A stretch of DNA of 10,989 nucleotides from CALIKS01 sp964440295 (GTDB lineage Archaea; Thermoproteota; Nitrososphaeria_A; Caldarchaeales; Calditenuaceae), in the NCBI GenBank assembly GCA_964440295.1, contig CAYTRT010000035.1:1-10989 (forward strand), written 5' to 3'. The notes beneath the pieces were generated by a model, which saw nothing but the letters and a program-made list of their open reading frames with translations, did no database searches and had not been told where the DNA came from. A program made the translations under genes and the position numbers. Position 1 is the stretch's first letter; each line of letters begins with the position of its first letter. Below are positions 1 through 6,095 of this stretch, one piece after another.

Positions 1-8
1 TGAGCGAT

Positions 9-25
9 GAAAATACAAAACAACT
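9..25 (-). terminator. T-rich terminator after tRNA-Leu
   Basis: Just past the 3' end of the tRNA-Leu, the minus strand reads GTTGTTTTGTATTTTC, a run dominated by T. Archaeal RNA polymerase commonly terminates on such tracts without a hairpin. No stem-loop is visible, so the call rests on composition and position only. Confidence 0.5.
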
Positions 26-84
26 GCTTCACTGATAAGTGCGGGGGGTGGGATTCGAACCCACGAACCCCTACGGGAACGGGT

Positions 85-100
85 CTCTTATCCCCGTGAT
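85..100 (-). other. Canonical 37/38 tRNA intron (16 nt)
   Basis: The precursor forms a textbook bulge-helix-bulge, the substrate of the archaeal splicing endonuclease. The outer helix is ACGGG/CCCGT, the central 4-bp helix CTTA/TAAG, and both 3-nt bulges read AGA. An inner TC/GA pair closes a small loop. Cutting between the second and third base of each bulge removes ATCACGGGGATAAGAG and restores the 7-nt loop CTTAAGA. The intron is close to the minimum size that can form this structure. Confidence 0.93.
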
Positions 101-116
101 CTTAAGCCCGTCGCCT

Positions 117-135
117 GTGCCCGAGGAAACTCTCT
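117..135 (-). other. D-arm tRNA intron (19 nt), non-canonical position
   Basis: The mature D-arm requires AAAGGC, but the gene has 19 extra nucleotides between AA and AGGC. The precursor can form a relaxed bulge-helix-bulge: GCC/GGC as a 3-bp central helix, an AAA bulge on one side and an ACA bulge on the other, and an inner GAG/CUC stem. Because AG is repeated at both ends, the boundaries can slide by up to 2 nt without changing the product. It sits at about tRNA position 21/22, where introns are known in some thermophilic archaea. Confidence 0.85.
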
Positions 136-159
136 TTGGCCAGACTTGGCTACCCCCGC

Positions 160-213
160 AGGCAGACTAGTATTTGTTAAACTTTTTATTAGTGTTTTTG
201 CCTACTAGTGGTG
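160..213. promoter_or_regulatory. Divergent tRNA promoter region
   Basis: These 54 bp separate two tRNA genes transcribed away from each other. On the plus strand CTTTTTATTA (about 182-191) lies about 27 nt before tRNA-Cys, the right distance for an archaeal TATA box. On the minus strand AAAGTTTAACAAAT (about 172-185) is similarly placed for tRNA-Leu. The two candidate elements touch or overlap, so the genes may compete for TBP/TFB binding. Assigned by position and composition only. Confidence 0.65.
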
Positions 214-285
214 GCCCGGGTGGCCGAGCGGCTAGGCGGCGGCCTGCAGAGCCGCTTTACAGGGGTTCGAATCCCCTCCCGGGCT
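214..285 (+). tRNA. tRNA-Cys(GCA)
   Basis: This is an intronless 72-nt cloverleaf. The acceptor stem is GCCCGGG/CCCGGGC, the D-arm GCC...GGC, the anticodon stem GCGGC/GCCGC with loop CTGCAGA (anticodon GCA, cysteine), and the T-arm AGGGG TTCGAAT CCCCT. The discriminator is U, as expected for cysteine. CCA is not encoded directly after it. The dehydrogenase operon on the opposite strand ends only 19 bp downstream (stop codon at 305-307), so the two transcription units converge. Confidence 0.97.
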
Positions 286-304
286 TCCACATGTTAAGAT
301 TTTA

Positions 305-1546
305 CTAAGTTCTTCGAACTCTTATTCTGTCCAGTACTCCTTCGAGTGGGTGCTTCACTTCTACTCCTGTATGGTGTCTTAGCTGTAGTCTGCATGTCTC
401 ACTCTGAGAGAATACTGGAAGTCCTGCCTGAACTATCTTTGCGAAGAGTTTAGAGCCTATCTCTCTGGCTTCTTCGTAATGTTTTTTGCTTAGCCCCCAT
501 ACTCCTGCTACTCCGCAGCATTCCTCAAACTCCACCAATCTGTACCCAGCCAGATCGAGTAGTCTCTTTACGTGGCCAGTTAGATGCGACGCCTTCGTGA
601 AGCAGCTATGATGATATACAGCATCCCATCCATCGTGGCCAGCGAAATCGATGAAGCCACCATCATGCTCATTTAACAGTAGCTCGATCACGTCTAATGT
701 ATTATCAGCCACTATTCTGGATTTTTCATCGCCAAGCAGTTCAGGATAGTCGATCTTCAACGCGACATAAGCGGCAGGCGAAGTCGTTATTATCCTAGCT
801 CCACGCTTGACAGACTCGTAAAAACTATCGACGTTGAACCTTGCTATCTTTATCGCATTATCCAATGCCCCACACTCGAGCGCAAGCGTGCCGGCCTCCC
901 TCTGTCTCGGCGCCTCGACGGAGTACCCCATCTCTTCTAGGAGCGTCACTGTTTTCTTGCCGAGCTCGACATCGTGATAGTTTGTGAACACGTCTATGAA
1001 GTATGCTAGCCTGCCACGGCTTCCGGCGCTGCCCTGCCGTTCTCTGATATATTTCTCGAGGGAGCTTCCATGAAAGGTGGGGAAAGGCGCTCTCCGCTCT
1101 ATGCCTGCCACTGCCTCGAGTATTGATCTACCAAAGCCGCTCTTCACGAGCAGGTTTGAGAGCGAGGAGAAGGTGGCTCCGAGTTTCTCGAACTTTCCAT
1201 AATTTGCAAATAGTAACTTGTTTAGCCTCATTGGGCCTGCGCTCTTGGCTCGCCATATTACCTGCGGTATTCTGACACTCGCGGGGCAGACCTCTAGGCA
1301 TCTTCGACAGCCGAAGCACATATCCATTAACTCTTGAAATTCATCGCTCTCGATGGGCATCTGAAGGACACCGTTATACTTGGCCTGCAGGAGTACTATC
1401 CTTCCGCGGGACGTCTTAGAGTCCTTGTAGGAGAAAGAGGCATTGGAGGTCGGGCAGACGCTGTTGCAAAAGCCGCACCTAACGCATTTTAACACGTCGT
1501 TTAGGTAGTCGCCTAATATTTCCTCCAGCATGTCCTTCTTGCCCAT
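305..1546 (-). CDS. Iron-sulfur subunit of 2-hydroxyacid dehydrogenase (GlcF/GlpC-like, CCG domain)
   Basis: Predicted cytoplasmic or membrane-associated electron-transfer subunit, taking electrons from the FAD subunit encoded just upstream. The N-terminus holds two ferredoxin motifs for [4Fe-4S] clusters, Cys21/24/27/31 and Cys77/80/83/87, each followed by proline. The C-terminal CCG (cysteine-rich) domain keeps Cys315, the Cys343-Cys344-Gly motif and Cys385. The first CCG domain (about 180-270) aligns by eye with the GlpC pattern but lacks its cysteines: the CCG position reads EAG (217-219) and the later PSC position reads PAA (257-259). At 413 residues it matches GlcF/GlpC length. The ATG at 1546 lies 3 nt after the glcD stop, with a weak GGTTGAG Shine-Dalgarno sequence, so the genes are cotranscribed. 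Glycolate, D-lactate or 2-hydroxyglutarate are possible pathway substrates; the sequence does not decide. Confidence 0.88.
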   Translation of the reverse strand: MGKKDMLEEILGDYLNDVLKCVRCGFCNSVCPTSNASFSYKDSKTSRGRIVLLQAKYNGVLQMPIESDEFQELMDMCFGCRRCLEVCPASVRIPQVIWRAKSAGPMRLNKLLFANYGKFEKLGATFSSLSNLLVKSGFGRSILEAVAGIERRAPFPTFHGSSLEKYIRERQGSAGSRGRLAYFIDVFTNYHDVELGKKTVTLLEEMGYSVEAPRQREAGTLALECGALDNAIKIARFNVDSFYESVKRGARIITTSPAAYVALKIDYPELLGDEKSRIVADNTLDVIELLLNEHDGGFIDFAGHDGWDAVYHHSCFTKASHLTGHVKRLLDLAGYRLVEFEECCGVAGVWGLSKKHYEEAREIGSKLFAKIVQAGLPVFSQSETCRLQLRHHTGVEVKHPLEGVLDRIRVRRT

Positions 1547-1549
1547 GGC

Positions 1550-2953
1550 TCAACCACTAGTGCCGAGCAGATCTTCCAGCTCGAATATGATTCCGGGAAC
1601 TAGGATAAAGTTGGGATCGAGTAGTTTCTTTATTTTTAGCATCATTTTAAAGGACTCTCCATGCTGAAGCTTCATGTATCTCTTCTTCTCCGTACCTATT
1701 CCGTGTTCTCCCGAGACCGCTCCACCAATCGATATGACCCATCTATTTAGCTCGTCATTCGCCCTGTGGAGATCCTCAACGCTGCCGTCTGTACCCCAAT
1801 TGACGTGCAGATTTCCATCGCCGAAGTGTCCCATGCATGAGGTTCTCACCCCGTACTTCTTTCCTATTTCATAGGCTTTGTTGACACTCTCGACCAAGTG
1901 TGAGAGCGGTATTATGACGTCGCTTATCAATGTGTATCGCCCCAGCTTTAGGACGGCTGGATAAGCGCCCTTCCTTGCAGCCCAGAGCCTCTCTCTTTCC
2001 TCCTTGCTAGTCGCGTGCCAAATCTCGAATCCTCCATTCTCCCTAACTATACTGATGCATCTCTCTAACTCTTCAGCGGCTGCTTTAGCGCTTCCATGAG
2101 TCTCGATTAATAACATCGCTTCTGCGTCTGGGAACTTCATATTTCTAAACTCTGATATTGCATCCATAGTGGGCCTGTCAATGAATTCGAGTGCTGCCAC
2201 GTCTAATCCACGCCTGACTATGCTGTAGATCGTTTTGTTAGCATCAACGATGGACTTGAAGAAGGACGCGGCTGTAACCATGCTCTCAGGCAGCGGTCTC
2301 AGCCTCAGGCTTATCTCTGTGAAGACTCCTAAGGTTCCCTGAGAGCCAACCATCATCTTAACCATGTCGAATCCCAACGAATACTTGAATGTCTTTGTGC
2401 CGAGTCTCAGGAGTCCGTCCTTTGGAAATGCGGCCTCGAAACCAAGCACGTACTCCCTCGTTGTCCCATATTTTACCGCTTTAAGCCCCGAGGCATTAGA
2501 GGCAACCATGCCGCCAACAGTACATGAAGCCCCACTAGACGGGTCAGGGGGGAAGAACAACCCATAACGCTCCAGCTCCCTATTTAGATTGTCGTACACC
2601 ATTCCGGGCTGCACCCTAACCTGCATGTCATCCTCATCAACCTCAATTATTCTGTTCATCCTCTTCAGATTTATGACGATGCCTCGATATACAGGCACGG
2701 TGCCCGTCAGCCCAGTGCCACCACCTCTCGGATATACAGGGATTCTATTTCTATCAGCATAAGATAGTATCTCGGCAACTTGCTCCGAGTTCTCGGGCCA
2801 AACAACTACCTCCGGCTTATGAAAACCACCCAGCTGGGCATCAATCGCATTTGTGACTAAGTCTTCTTCCGCTGTGCTGACATTTCCAGAGCCGCAGAGT
2901 TTTTCCAAAAAATCAATGTCCTTACCTTCGACCCTACTGAAATACGAGGACAT
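1550..2953 (-). CDS. glcD: FAD-linked D-2-hydroxyacid dehydrogenase (GlcD/D-lactate dehydrogenase type)
   Basis: Flavoprotein oxidising a D-2-hydroxyacid such as glycolate or D-lactate to the 2-oxoacid. Residues about 45-220 form the PCMH/vanillyl-alcohol-oxidase FAD domain, with the PRGGGTGLTG pyrophosphate loop at 75-84 and PPDPSS...GGMVASNASG around 135-156. The C-terminal FAD-oxidase domain carries the metal/substrate motif HFGDGNLH (376-383) and SGEHGIGTEKK (414-424), hallmarks of the GlcD/DLD family. At 467 residues it is of normal length and looks intact. It is the first gene of a bicistron; the iron-sulfur partner follows after 3 nt. No GlcE-like third subunit is present. The ATG start is supported by a TATA box about 30 nt upstream. 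Which hydroxyacid is used cannot be told from sequence. Confidence 0.93.
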   Translation of the reverse strand: MSSYFSRVEGKDIDFLEKLCGSGNVSTAEEDLVTNAIDAQLGGFHKPEVVVWPENSEQVAEILSYADRNRIPVYPRGGGTGLTGTVPVYRGIVINLKRMNRIIEVDEDDMQVRVQPGMVYDNLNRELERYGLFFPPDPSSGASCTVGGMVASNASGLKAVKYGTTREYVLGFEAAFPKDGLLRLGTKTFKYSLGFDMVKMMVGSQGTLGVFTEISLRLRPLPESMVTAASFFKSIVDANKTIYSIVRRGLDVAALEFIDRPTMDAISEFRNMKFPDAEAMLLIETHGSAKAAAEELERCISIVRENGGFEIWHATSKEERERLWAARKGAYPAVLKLGRYTLISDVIIPLSHLVESVNKAYEIGKKYGVRTSCMGHFGDGNLHVNWGTDGSVEDLHRANDELNRWVISIGGAVSGEHGIGTEKKRYMKLQHGESFKMMLKIKKLLDPNFILVPGIIFELEDLLGTSG

Positions 2954-2978
2954 CCCAACGTCTTTCTATAAATTACAG

Positions 2979-2987
2979 TATAAAAAT
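2979..2987 (-). promoter_or_regulatory. TATA box of the glcD operon
   Basis: The minus strand reads TTTTTATAC about 26-34 nt before the ATG at 2953. That would place transcription start within a few nucleotides of the start codon, giving a leaderless or near-leaderless mRNA. No Shine-Dalgarno sequence precedes this ATG, which agrees. A second AT-rich candidate, TTTATAG at about 2966-2972, is too close to the ATG. Confidence 0.6.
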
Positions 2988-3074
2988 GTTAACTAGAAAC
3001 GCATAAAATTTCTAAATCAATGTTGCTTATCGTCACACAATTCTTAAAATCAATTTTTGGCTTTGTGAATTGTT

Positions 3075-5411
3075 TTACACGATGTTATGCATCCTTATTA
3101 GGTCTTCTTTGAATAATTTGAGCTCGTCGGGAATATCTATGTGTATGGGGTCTCTCAAGGATTGGTTTTGCATCTTTTTGACCCGCCACACATTGCTGTT
3201 GAACTCCTTTATTTTTTCGGTGTAAACAATCATTTTGCCAACTCTTTGCCTGTTTGGTAGTCTCTGGAGATGTATGCTCTTCTTTGAGTAGAGTGTTTTC
3301 CATATGTGTTCAGTGATGAATGGCGTTATAGGTGCGAGCAATATTATGCATGTCTTGAGGCACGTGTGTAGCGTGTACCAGGCAGCCCTAGCCGAGTCTC
3401 TATCGCCGTTGCGGGATAATGCCCTGCCCTTAACCATCTCGATGTAGTGGTCTGCAAAAGTGTTCCAGAGAAAGTCTCTTATCCTAGTTGCTGGTATGAA
3501 AAAGTTAAACGAGCTATAACCCTCTAGACACTCATTCACCAGCTTATTCAGCTCAGCGAGGATCCACCTATCAGTAGGTAGCAGTCTTGCCTTTCTAGGG
3601 TATGGAAACTGAGAGACAAACCTAGCGACGTTCCACAGCTTAGTTAGGAACTTCCCTGCTGACGCGATCCTCTGCTCAGATATCCTGAAGTCATATCCAA
3701 GGCTAGCCTCTTGAGCCGACCAGTACCTAAATACATCAGCGCCATACTTTTCAAGTATGGGCACGGGATCAATGACGTTTCCTCTGCTCTTGCTCATTTT
3801 TTCTCCTTTCTCGTCGAGTCCCAGCCCACCAATCCAGACGTTCTTAAACGGTGGTCTCCCAGTCAATTGATAGCATCTGAGAACCGTGTAGTAAAGCCAC
3901 GTCCTAACAATGTCTTTTCCCTGCGGTCTAATCCCGGTCGGATAAGCCCGCCTGAATAATTCCGAGTCCCTTTTATAGCCACTGACGAAGAGCGGCGTGA
4001 TGCTCGAATCCATCCAAGTATCAAATGTTCGTTCCTCGCCGATGAATTCCGTCGACCCACACTTAGAACATTTTTCGAAAGGCGCTTTCTCCATCCAAGG
4101 CCTATAGTATTTTCCGGGCTTGGGTAGATGCGGCTGGCCACAATTTTTGCAGTACCATATCGGTATCTCCGTGGCGTAGTATCGACGCCTAGAAATCGGC
4201 CAGTCAATCATGAGAGAATTAATCCAATCAATAAGTAGCTGCCGATGAAAAGGTGGATGAAACTTCATCTTGTCGATGATCTTAAGCAGTTCCTCTTTAT
4301 ATTCGAGTTGTTTAAGATAGAATTCGTTCATCGGAATTATCTCGATCGGCGTGCCAGACCTCTCGCAGATAGGCTCGTTATGAATTATATTCTCGATCTT
4401 CTCTACGAGCCCCGAGGATTGTAGTATCTCGATTATCTTTTCCCTCGCATCCTTTACCGGTAGTCCACTCAGGGGGCCTGCGACCTCTGTCATTTTTCCG
4501 CTCGTATCAATGGCTATTACTTCGCTCAGGCCTAGCTCCCTGAAGAGCTGAACGTCTGTCTGATCACCATAACTACAAACCATGACTAGCCCGCTGCCAA
4601 ACTCTGGCCTAGCGGCCTTGTGTGGAATAATCGGCACCTCTTGCCCATATATCGGCACTATTGCCGTCCTTCCCTCTAAGTGAGTATATCTATTATCGCT
4701 GGGATTGTATATTAGGGCTCTACATGCGCATAATAGTTCTGGACGTGTGGAAGCAACAACTACTATTTCACCAGTCTCCTTTACAGTGAACTTCATGTAG
4801 ACGAGCCTCGTGGATGCCTCTCTGTAGTCTATCTCAGCATCAGCGACAGTTGTGCCGCATTCCCAGCAGTAGTTATTTGGTCGCGAGGAGATGTATATGA
4901 GTCCCCTCTTGAATAGTTCTATGAAGGTAGCCTGCGTGAGGGCTCTATATTCTTCTGAGTCAGTTCTATAATGATCGGCCAGCTCGCCTGAGAGGCCCAT
5001 CCTCCTCATGATGCTGATCATCTCGGCCTCGAGTTTGTCTAGGGTGTCTGAGCATAGTTTCAGGAACTCGGAGCGGGAGACCTCGGTCAGCCGAATGCCA
5101 AGCTCGCGCTCAACATACTTCTCGACGGGTATTCCGTTCCGGTCTATCCCGATTGGGAACCTGACCTCGTATCCCATCATTCTGGCGGTCCTTGCAATCA
5201 TGTCTATCTGGGCATATTGGGCGGCAGCACCGATGTGCCATGGCCTTCCAGATGGATAGGGGGGAGGAGTATCGATGACGAATATCTTCTTCCTAGATTT
5301 CTTGTTGAACTTGTAAATCCCCGAATTTTCCCATTCATTGAGGATTGGGACCTCTAGGGATGGGTTCCAGACTTTTTCCGTTATCTTTGGTGCCAGTTCT
5401 ATCTCAGACAT
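3075..5411 (-). CDS. valS: Valyl-tRNA synthetase
   Basis: Class I synthetase charging tRNA-Val in the cytoplasm. With the ATG at 5411 it has 778 residues. The HIGH-type motif is HIGA (59-62) after DTPPPYPSG, the archaeal ValRS form, and KMSKS is at 538-542. Between them lie the CP1 editing domain, with STRPELL and GSGLVMVCSYGDQTD (which hydrolyses Thr-tRNA-Val in the family), a CxxC at 182/185, a zinc knuckle (Cys421/424 and 448/451) and the ValRS signature FDTWMDSS. The C-terminal part is the helical anticodon-binding domain. The start was chosen over an upstream in-frame GTG at 5435 because the ATG has GGGGAG 5-10 nt upstream and overlaps the previous gene by 8 nt (ATGTCTGA), implying translational coupling to the TOPRIM gene. 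Confidence 0.96.
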   Translation of the reverse strand: MSEIELAPKITEKVWNPSLEVPILNEWENSGIYKFNKKSRKKIFVIDTPPPYPSGRPWHIGAAAQYAQIDMIARTARMMGYEVRFPIGIDRNGIPVEKYVERELGIRLTEVSRSEFLKLCSDTLDKLEAEMISIMRRMGLSGELADHYRTDSEEYRALTQATFIELFKRGLIYISSRPNNYCWECGTTVADAEIDYREASTRLVYMKFTVKETGEIVVVASTRPELLCACRALIYNPSDNRYTHLEGRTAIVPIYGQEVPIIPHKAARPEFGSGLVMVCSYGDQTDVQLFRELGLSEVIAIDTSGKMTEVAGPLSGLPVKDAREKIIEILQSSGLVEKIENIIHNEPICERSGTPIEIIPMNEFYLKQLEYKEELLKIIDKMKFHPPFHRQLLIDWINSLMIDWPISRRRYYATEIPIWYCKNCGQPHLPKPGKYYRPWMEKAPFEKCSKCGSTEFIGEERTFDTWMDSSITPLFVSGYKRDSELFRRAYPTGIRPQGKDIVRTWLYYTVLRCYQLTGRPPFKNVWIGGLGLDEKGEKMSKSRGNVIDPVPILEKYGADVFRYWSAQEASLGYDFRISEQRIASAGKFLTKLWNVARFVSQFPYPRKARLLPTDRWILAELNKLVNECLEGYSSFNFFIPATRIRDFLWNTFADHYIEMVKGRALSRNGDRDSARAAWYTLHTCLKTCIILLAPITPFITEHIWKTLYSKKSIHLQRLPNRQRVGKMIVYTEKIKEFNSNVWRVKKMQNQSLRDPIHIDIPDELKLFKEDLIRMHNIV

Positions 5412-5793
5412 TTTCGCTCCCCATACTTGACGCACTAAACAATTGATAAATTGTTCTCAACCCTCTCTTATACCTACTCGTCATTCTTAGTCTCTTTCTT
5501 GGAAATTCGTCAAACTTCACAGTATTTGAGTATTTTTCCTTCAATTTCCTCAACATGGACTCTCCCTCTCGGTCGAGGTCGAGCATGGCTATGACTCGTA
5601 GCTTTTGATTCTTCGTCGAAGTCTCCACAAACTTGTAGAATTCATATAGAGTATAGATCTCAGCGTTTACTCCTGCTTCTCTCAGCACTCGGATATCTGT
5701 AACTCCCTCAACCAGTATCAACGTATGCCTATCTATACATTTGTTTATTGTCTCAACCACTTCTCTGATCTCTTCCTCTTCGCAGTTGCGCAT
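5404..5793 (-). CDS. Small TOPRIM-domain protein (RNase M5/UPF0292-like)
   Basis: 129-residue protein consisting almost entirely of one TOPRIM fold. The first motif, LILVEGVTD (26-34), supplies the conserved glutamate. The second, MLDLDREGE (70-78), supplies the DxD pair that binds Mg2+ in TOPRIM nucleases, primases and topoisomerases. A basic tail (KRLRMTSRYKR) could contact nucleic acid. Stand-alone archaeal TOPRIM proteins of this size are usually annotated as UPF0292 or related to RNase M5, which matures 5S rRNA in bacteria; the archaeal substrate is unknown to me. It is the first gene of an operon and its stop overlaps the valS ATG by 8 nt, favouring an RNA-linked role over DNA replication. 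The ATG has no Shine-Dalgarno sequence but a TATA box about 30 nt upstream, so it is probably leaderless. Confidence 0.85.
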   Translation of the reverse strand: MRNCEEEEIREVVETINKCIDRHTLILVEGVTDIRVLREAGVNAEIYTLYEFYKFVETSTKNQKLRVIAMLDLDREGESMLRKLKEKYSNTVKFDEFPRKRLRMTSRYKRGLRTIYQLFSASSMGSENV

Positions 5794-5820
5794 ATTTTGG
5801 ATAGAATATCTGGATTCCAG

Positions 5821-5828
5821 TATATAGA
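5821..5828 (-). promoter_or_regulatory. TATA box of the TOPRIM-valS operon
   Basis: The minus strand reads TCTATATA 28-35 nt before the ATG at 5793. This places the expected transcription start about 25 nt downstream, almost on the start codon. It fits a leaderless transcript covering both the TOPRIM gene and valS, since no second promoter is visible between them. Confidence 0.65.
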
Positions 5829-5887
5829 ATTATCACAAAATGCAACAGAATACGCGGTTTTTGCGTGGAGCGTCATATTGCCCGTTA

Positions 5888-5904
5888 ACCAACGTATTAC
5901 CAAC
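5888..5904 (+). promoter_or_regulatory. Promoter region of the RHH-ftsZ operon with 11-bp-spaced direct repeat
   Basis: The hexamer ACCAAC occurs at 5888-5893 and again at 5899-5904, exactly 11 bp apart, so both copies face the same side of the helix. Between them lies GTATTA (5894-5899), the best TATA-like element for a start at about 5920-5930, before the Shine-Dalgarno sequence. Direct repeats one helical turn apart are a common operator layout for RHH dimers, so autoregulation by the first gene of the operon is plausible. The repeat is seen; its function is inferred. Confidence 0.4.
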
Positions 5905-5937
5905 CTTTTTCCTGAATTCACTTTCTAGCTCCCCTCA

Positions 5938-5943
5938 GGGTGA
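5938..5943 (+). promoter_or_regulatory. Shine-Dalgarno of the small RHH gene
   Basis: GGGTGA sits 5 nt before the ATG at 5949 and matches the archaeal consensus GGTGA. It fixes the start of the short reading frame and argues that it is a translated gene. Confidence 0.75.
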
Positions 5944-5948
5944 TTAGA

Positions 5949-6095
5949 ATGAGAGTAGTAACGGTTCACCTTCCTGAAGCATACTTAGAAGCCATCGACG
6001 AGCTGGTTAGGAGGCGTCTCTATCCTAACAGGGCTGAAGCGATCAGGATGGCTGTTAGGGACTTTATTAAGGAGGAGGCAAGGACAAGTGAGTGA
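5949..6095 (+). CDS. cdrS: 48-residue ribbon-helix-helix regulator upstream of ftsZ (CdrS-like)
   Basis: The reading frame begins MRVVTVHLPE, runs through AIDELVRRRLYPNRAEAIR and ends EEARTSE. This is a complete minimal RHH (CopG/Arc/MetJ) fold: a short beta strand (RVVTVHLP) that would enter the DNA major groove, then two helices joined by the turn YPNRAEAIR, the conserved S/NRxEAIR signature. It acts as a dimer in the family. The TGA stop overlaps the ftsZ GTG by 8 nt, so the two are translationally coupled. Haloarchaeal cdrS is likewise a tiny RHH gene directly upstream of ftsZ2 and controls cell-division genes. The match in size, fold and position makes a CdrS-like role likely, though orthology is inferred from these features, not from an alignment. 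Codon use and GC resemble ftsZ. Confidence 0.88.
   Translation: MRVVTVHLPEAYLEAIDELVRRRLYPNRAEAIRMAVRDFIKEEARTSE
6071..6078 (+). promoter_or_regulatory. Strong Shine-Dalgarno of ftsZ
   Basis: GGAGGAGG lies inside the last codons of the RHH gene and ends 9 nt before the GTG at 6088. It supports the GTG as the ftsZ start even though the start overlaps the upstream stop codon. Confidence 0.8.

Larger units (their letters stand above)
40..159 (-). tRNA. tRNA-Leu(UAA) with two introns
   Basis: Reading the minus strand from 159, the gene folds as a class II tRNA. The acceptor stem is GCGGGGG/CCCCCGC, the D-stem GCC/GGC, and the anticodon stem ACGGG/CCCGT around the loop CTTAAGA, whose anticodon is UAA (leucine). 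A long variable arm has the stem CCC/GGG, and the T-arm GTGGG TTCGAAT CCCAC is perfect. The discriminator is A at position 40, as expected for leucine, and CCA is not encoded. Two insertions break the gene: 19 nt in the D-arm and 16 nt after anticodon-loop base 37. Removing both leaves a normal tRNA of about 85 nt. Multiple tRNA introns, including non-canonical sites, are known mainly from thermophilic TACK archaea. Confidence 0.97.

Noticed and set aside
1..40. C/D box-like motifs (GCGATGA near 4-10 and CTGA near 32-35).
   Set aside because: The C box has a mismatch, no C' or D' pair is found and the length is too short for a C/D sRNA; it is more likely the tail region of the tRNA-Leu unit.
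2364..2567. Plus-strand open frames inside glcD, valS and MetRS (for example 2364-2567, 3711-3959, 5008-5259, 8263-8487).
   Set aside because: They lie antisense to strongly conserved genes, lack Shine-Dalgarno or TATA signals and show no recognisable domains.
3037..3073. Inverted repeat ACAATTC...GAATTGT between valS and glcD, as a terminator hairpin.
   Set aside because: Only 7 AT-rich base pairs with a 23-nt loop, so it would be unstable and could be chance in this AT-rich gap. The 121-bp gap otherwise holds only the glcD promoter.
5412..5435. GTG 24 nt upstream of the valS ATG, giving an 8-residue N-terminal extension.
   Set aside because: The downstream ATG has GGGGAG at good spacing and makes a compact 8-nt overlap, and the extension lacks family-like residues.
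5845..5866. Small inverted repeat ACGC...GCGT upstream of the RHH gene.
   Set aside because: Only 4 bp arms; too short to support as an operator or hairpin.
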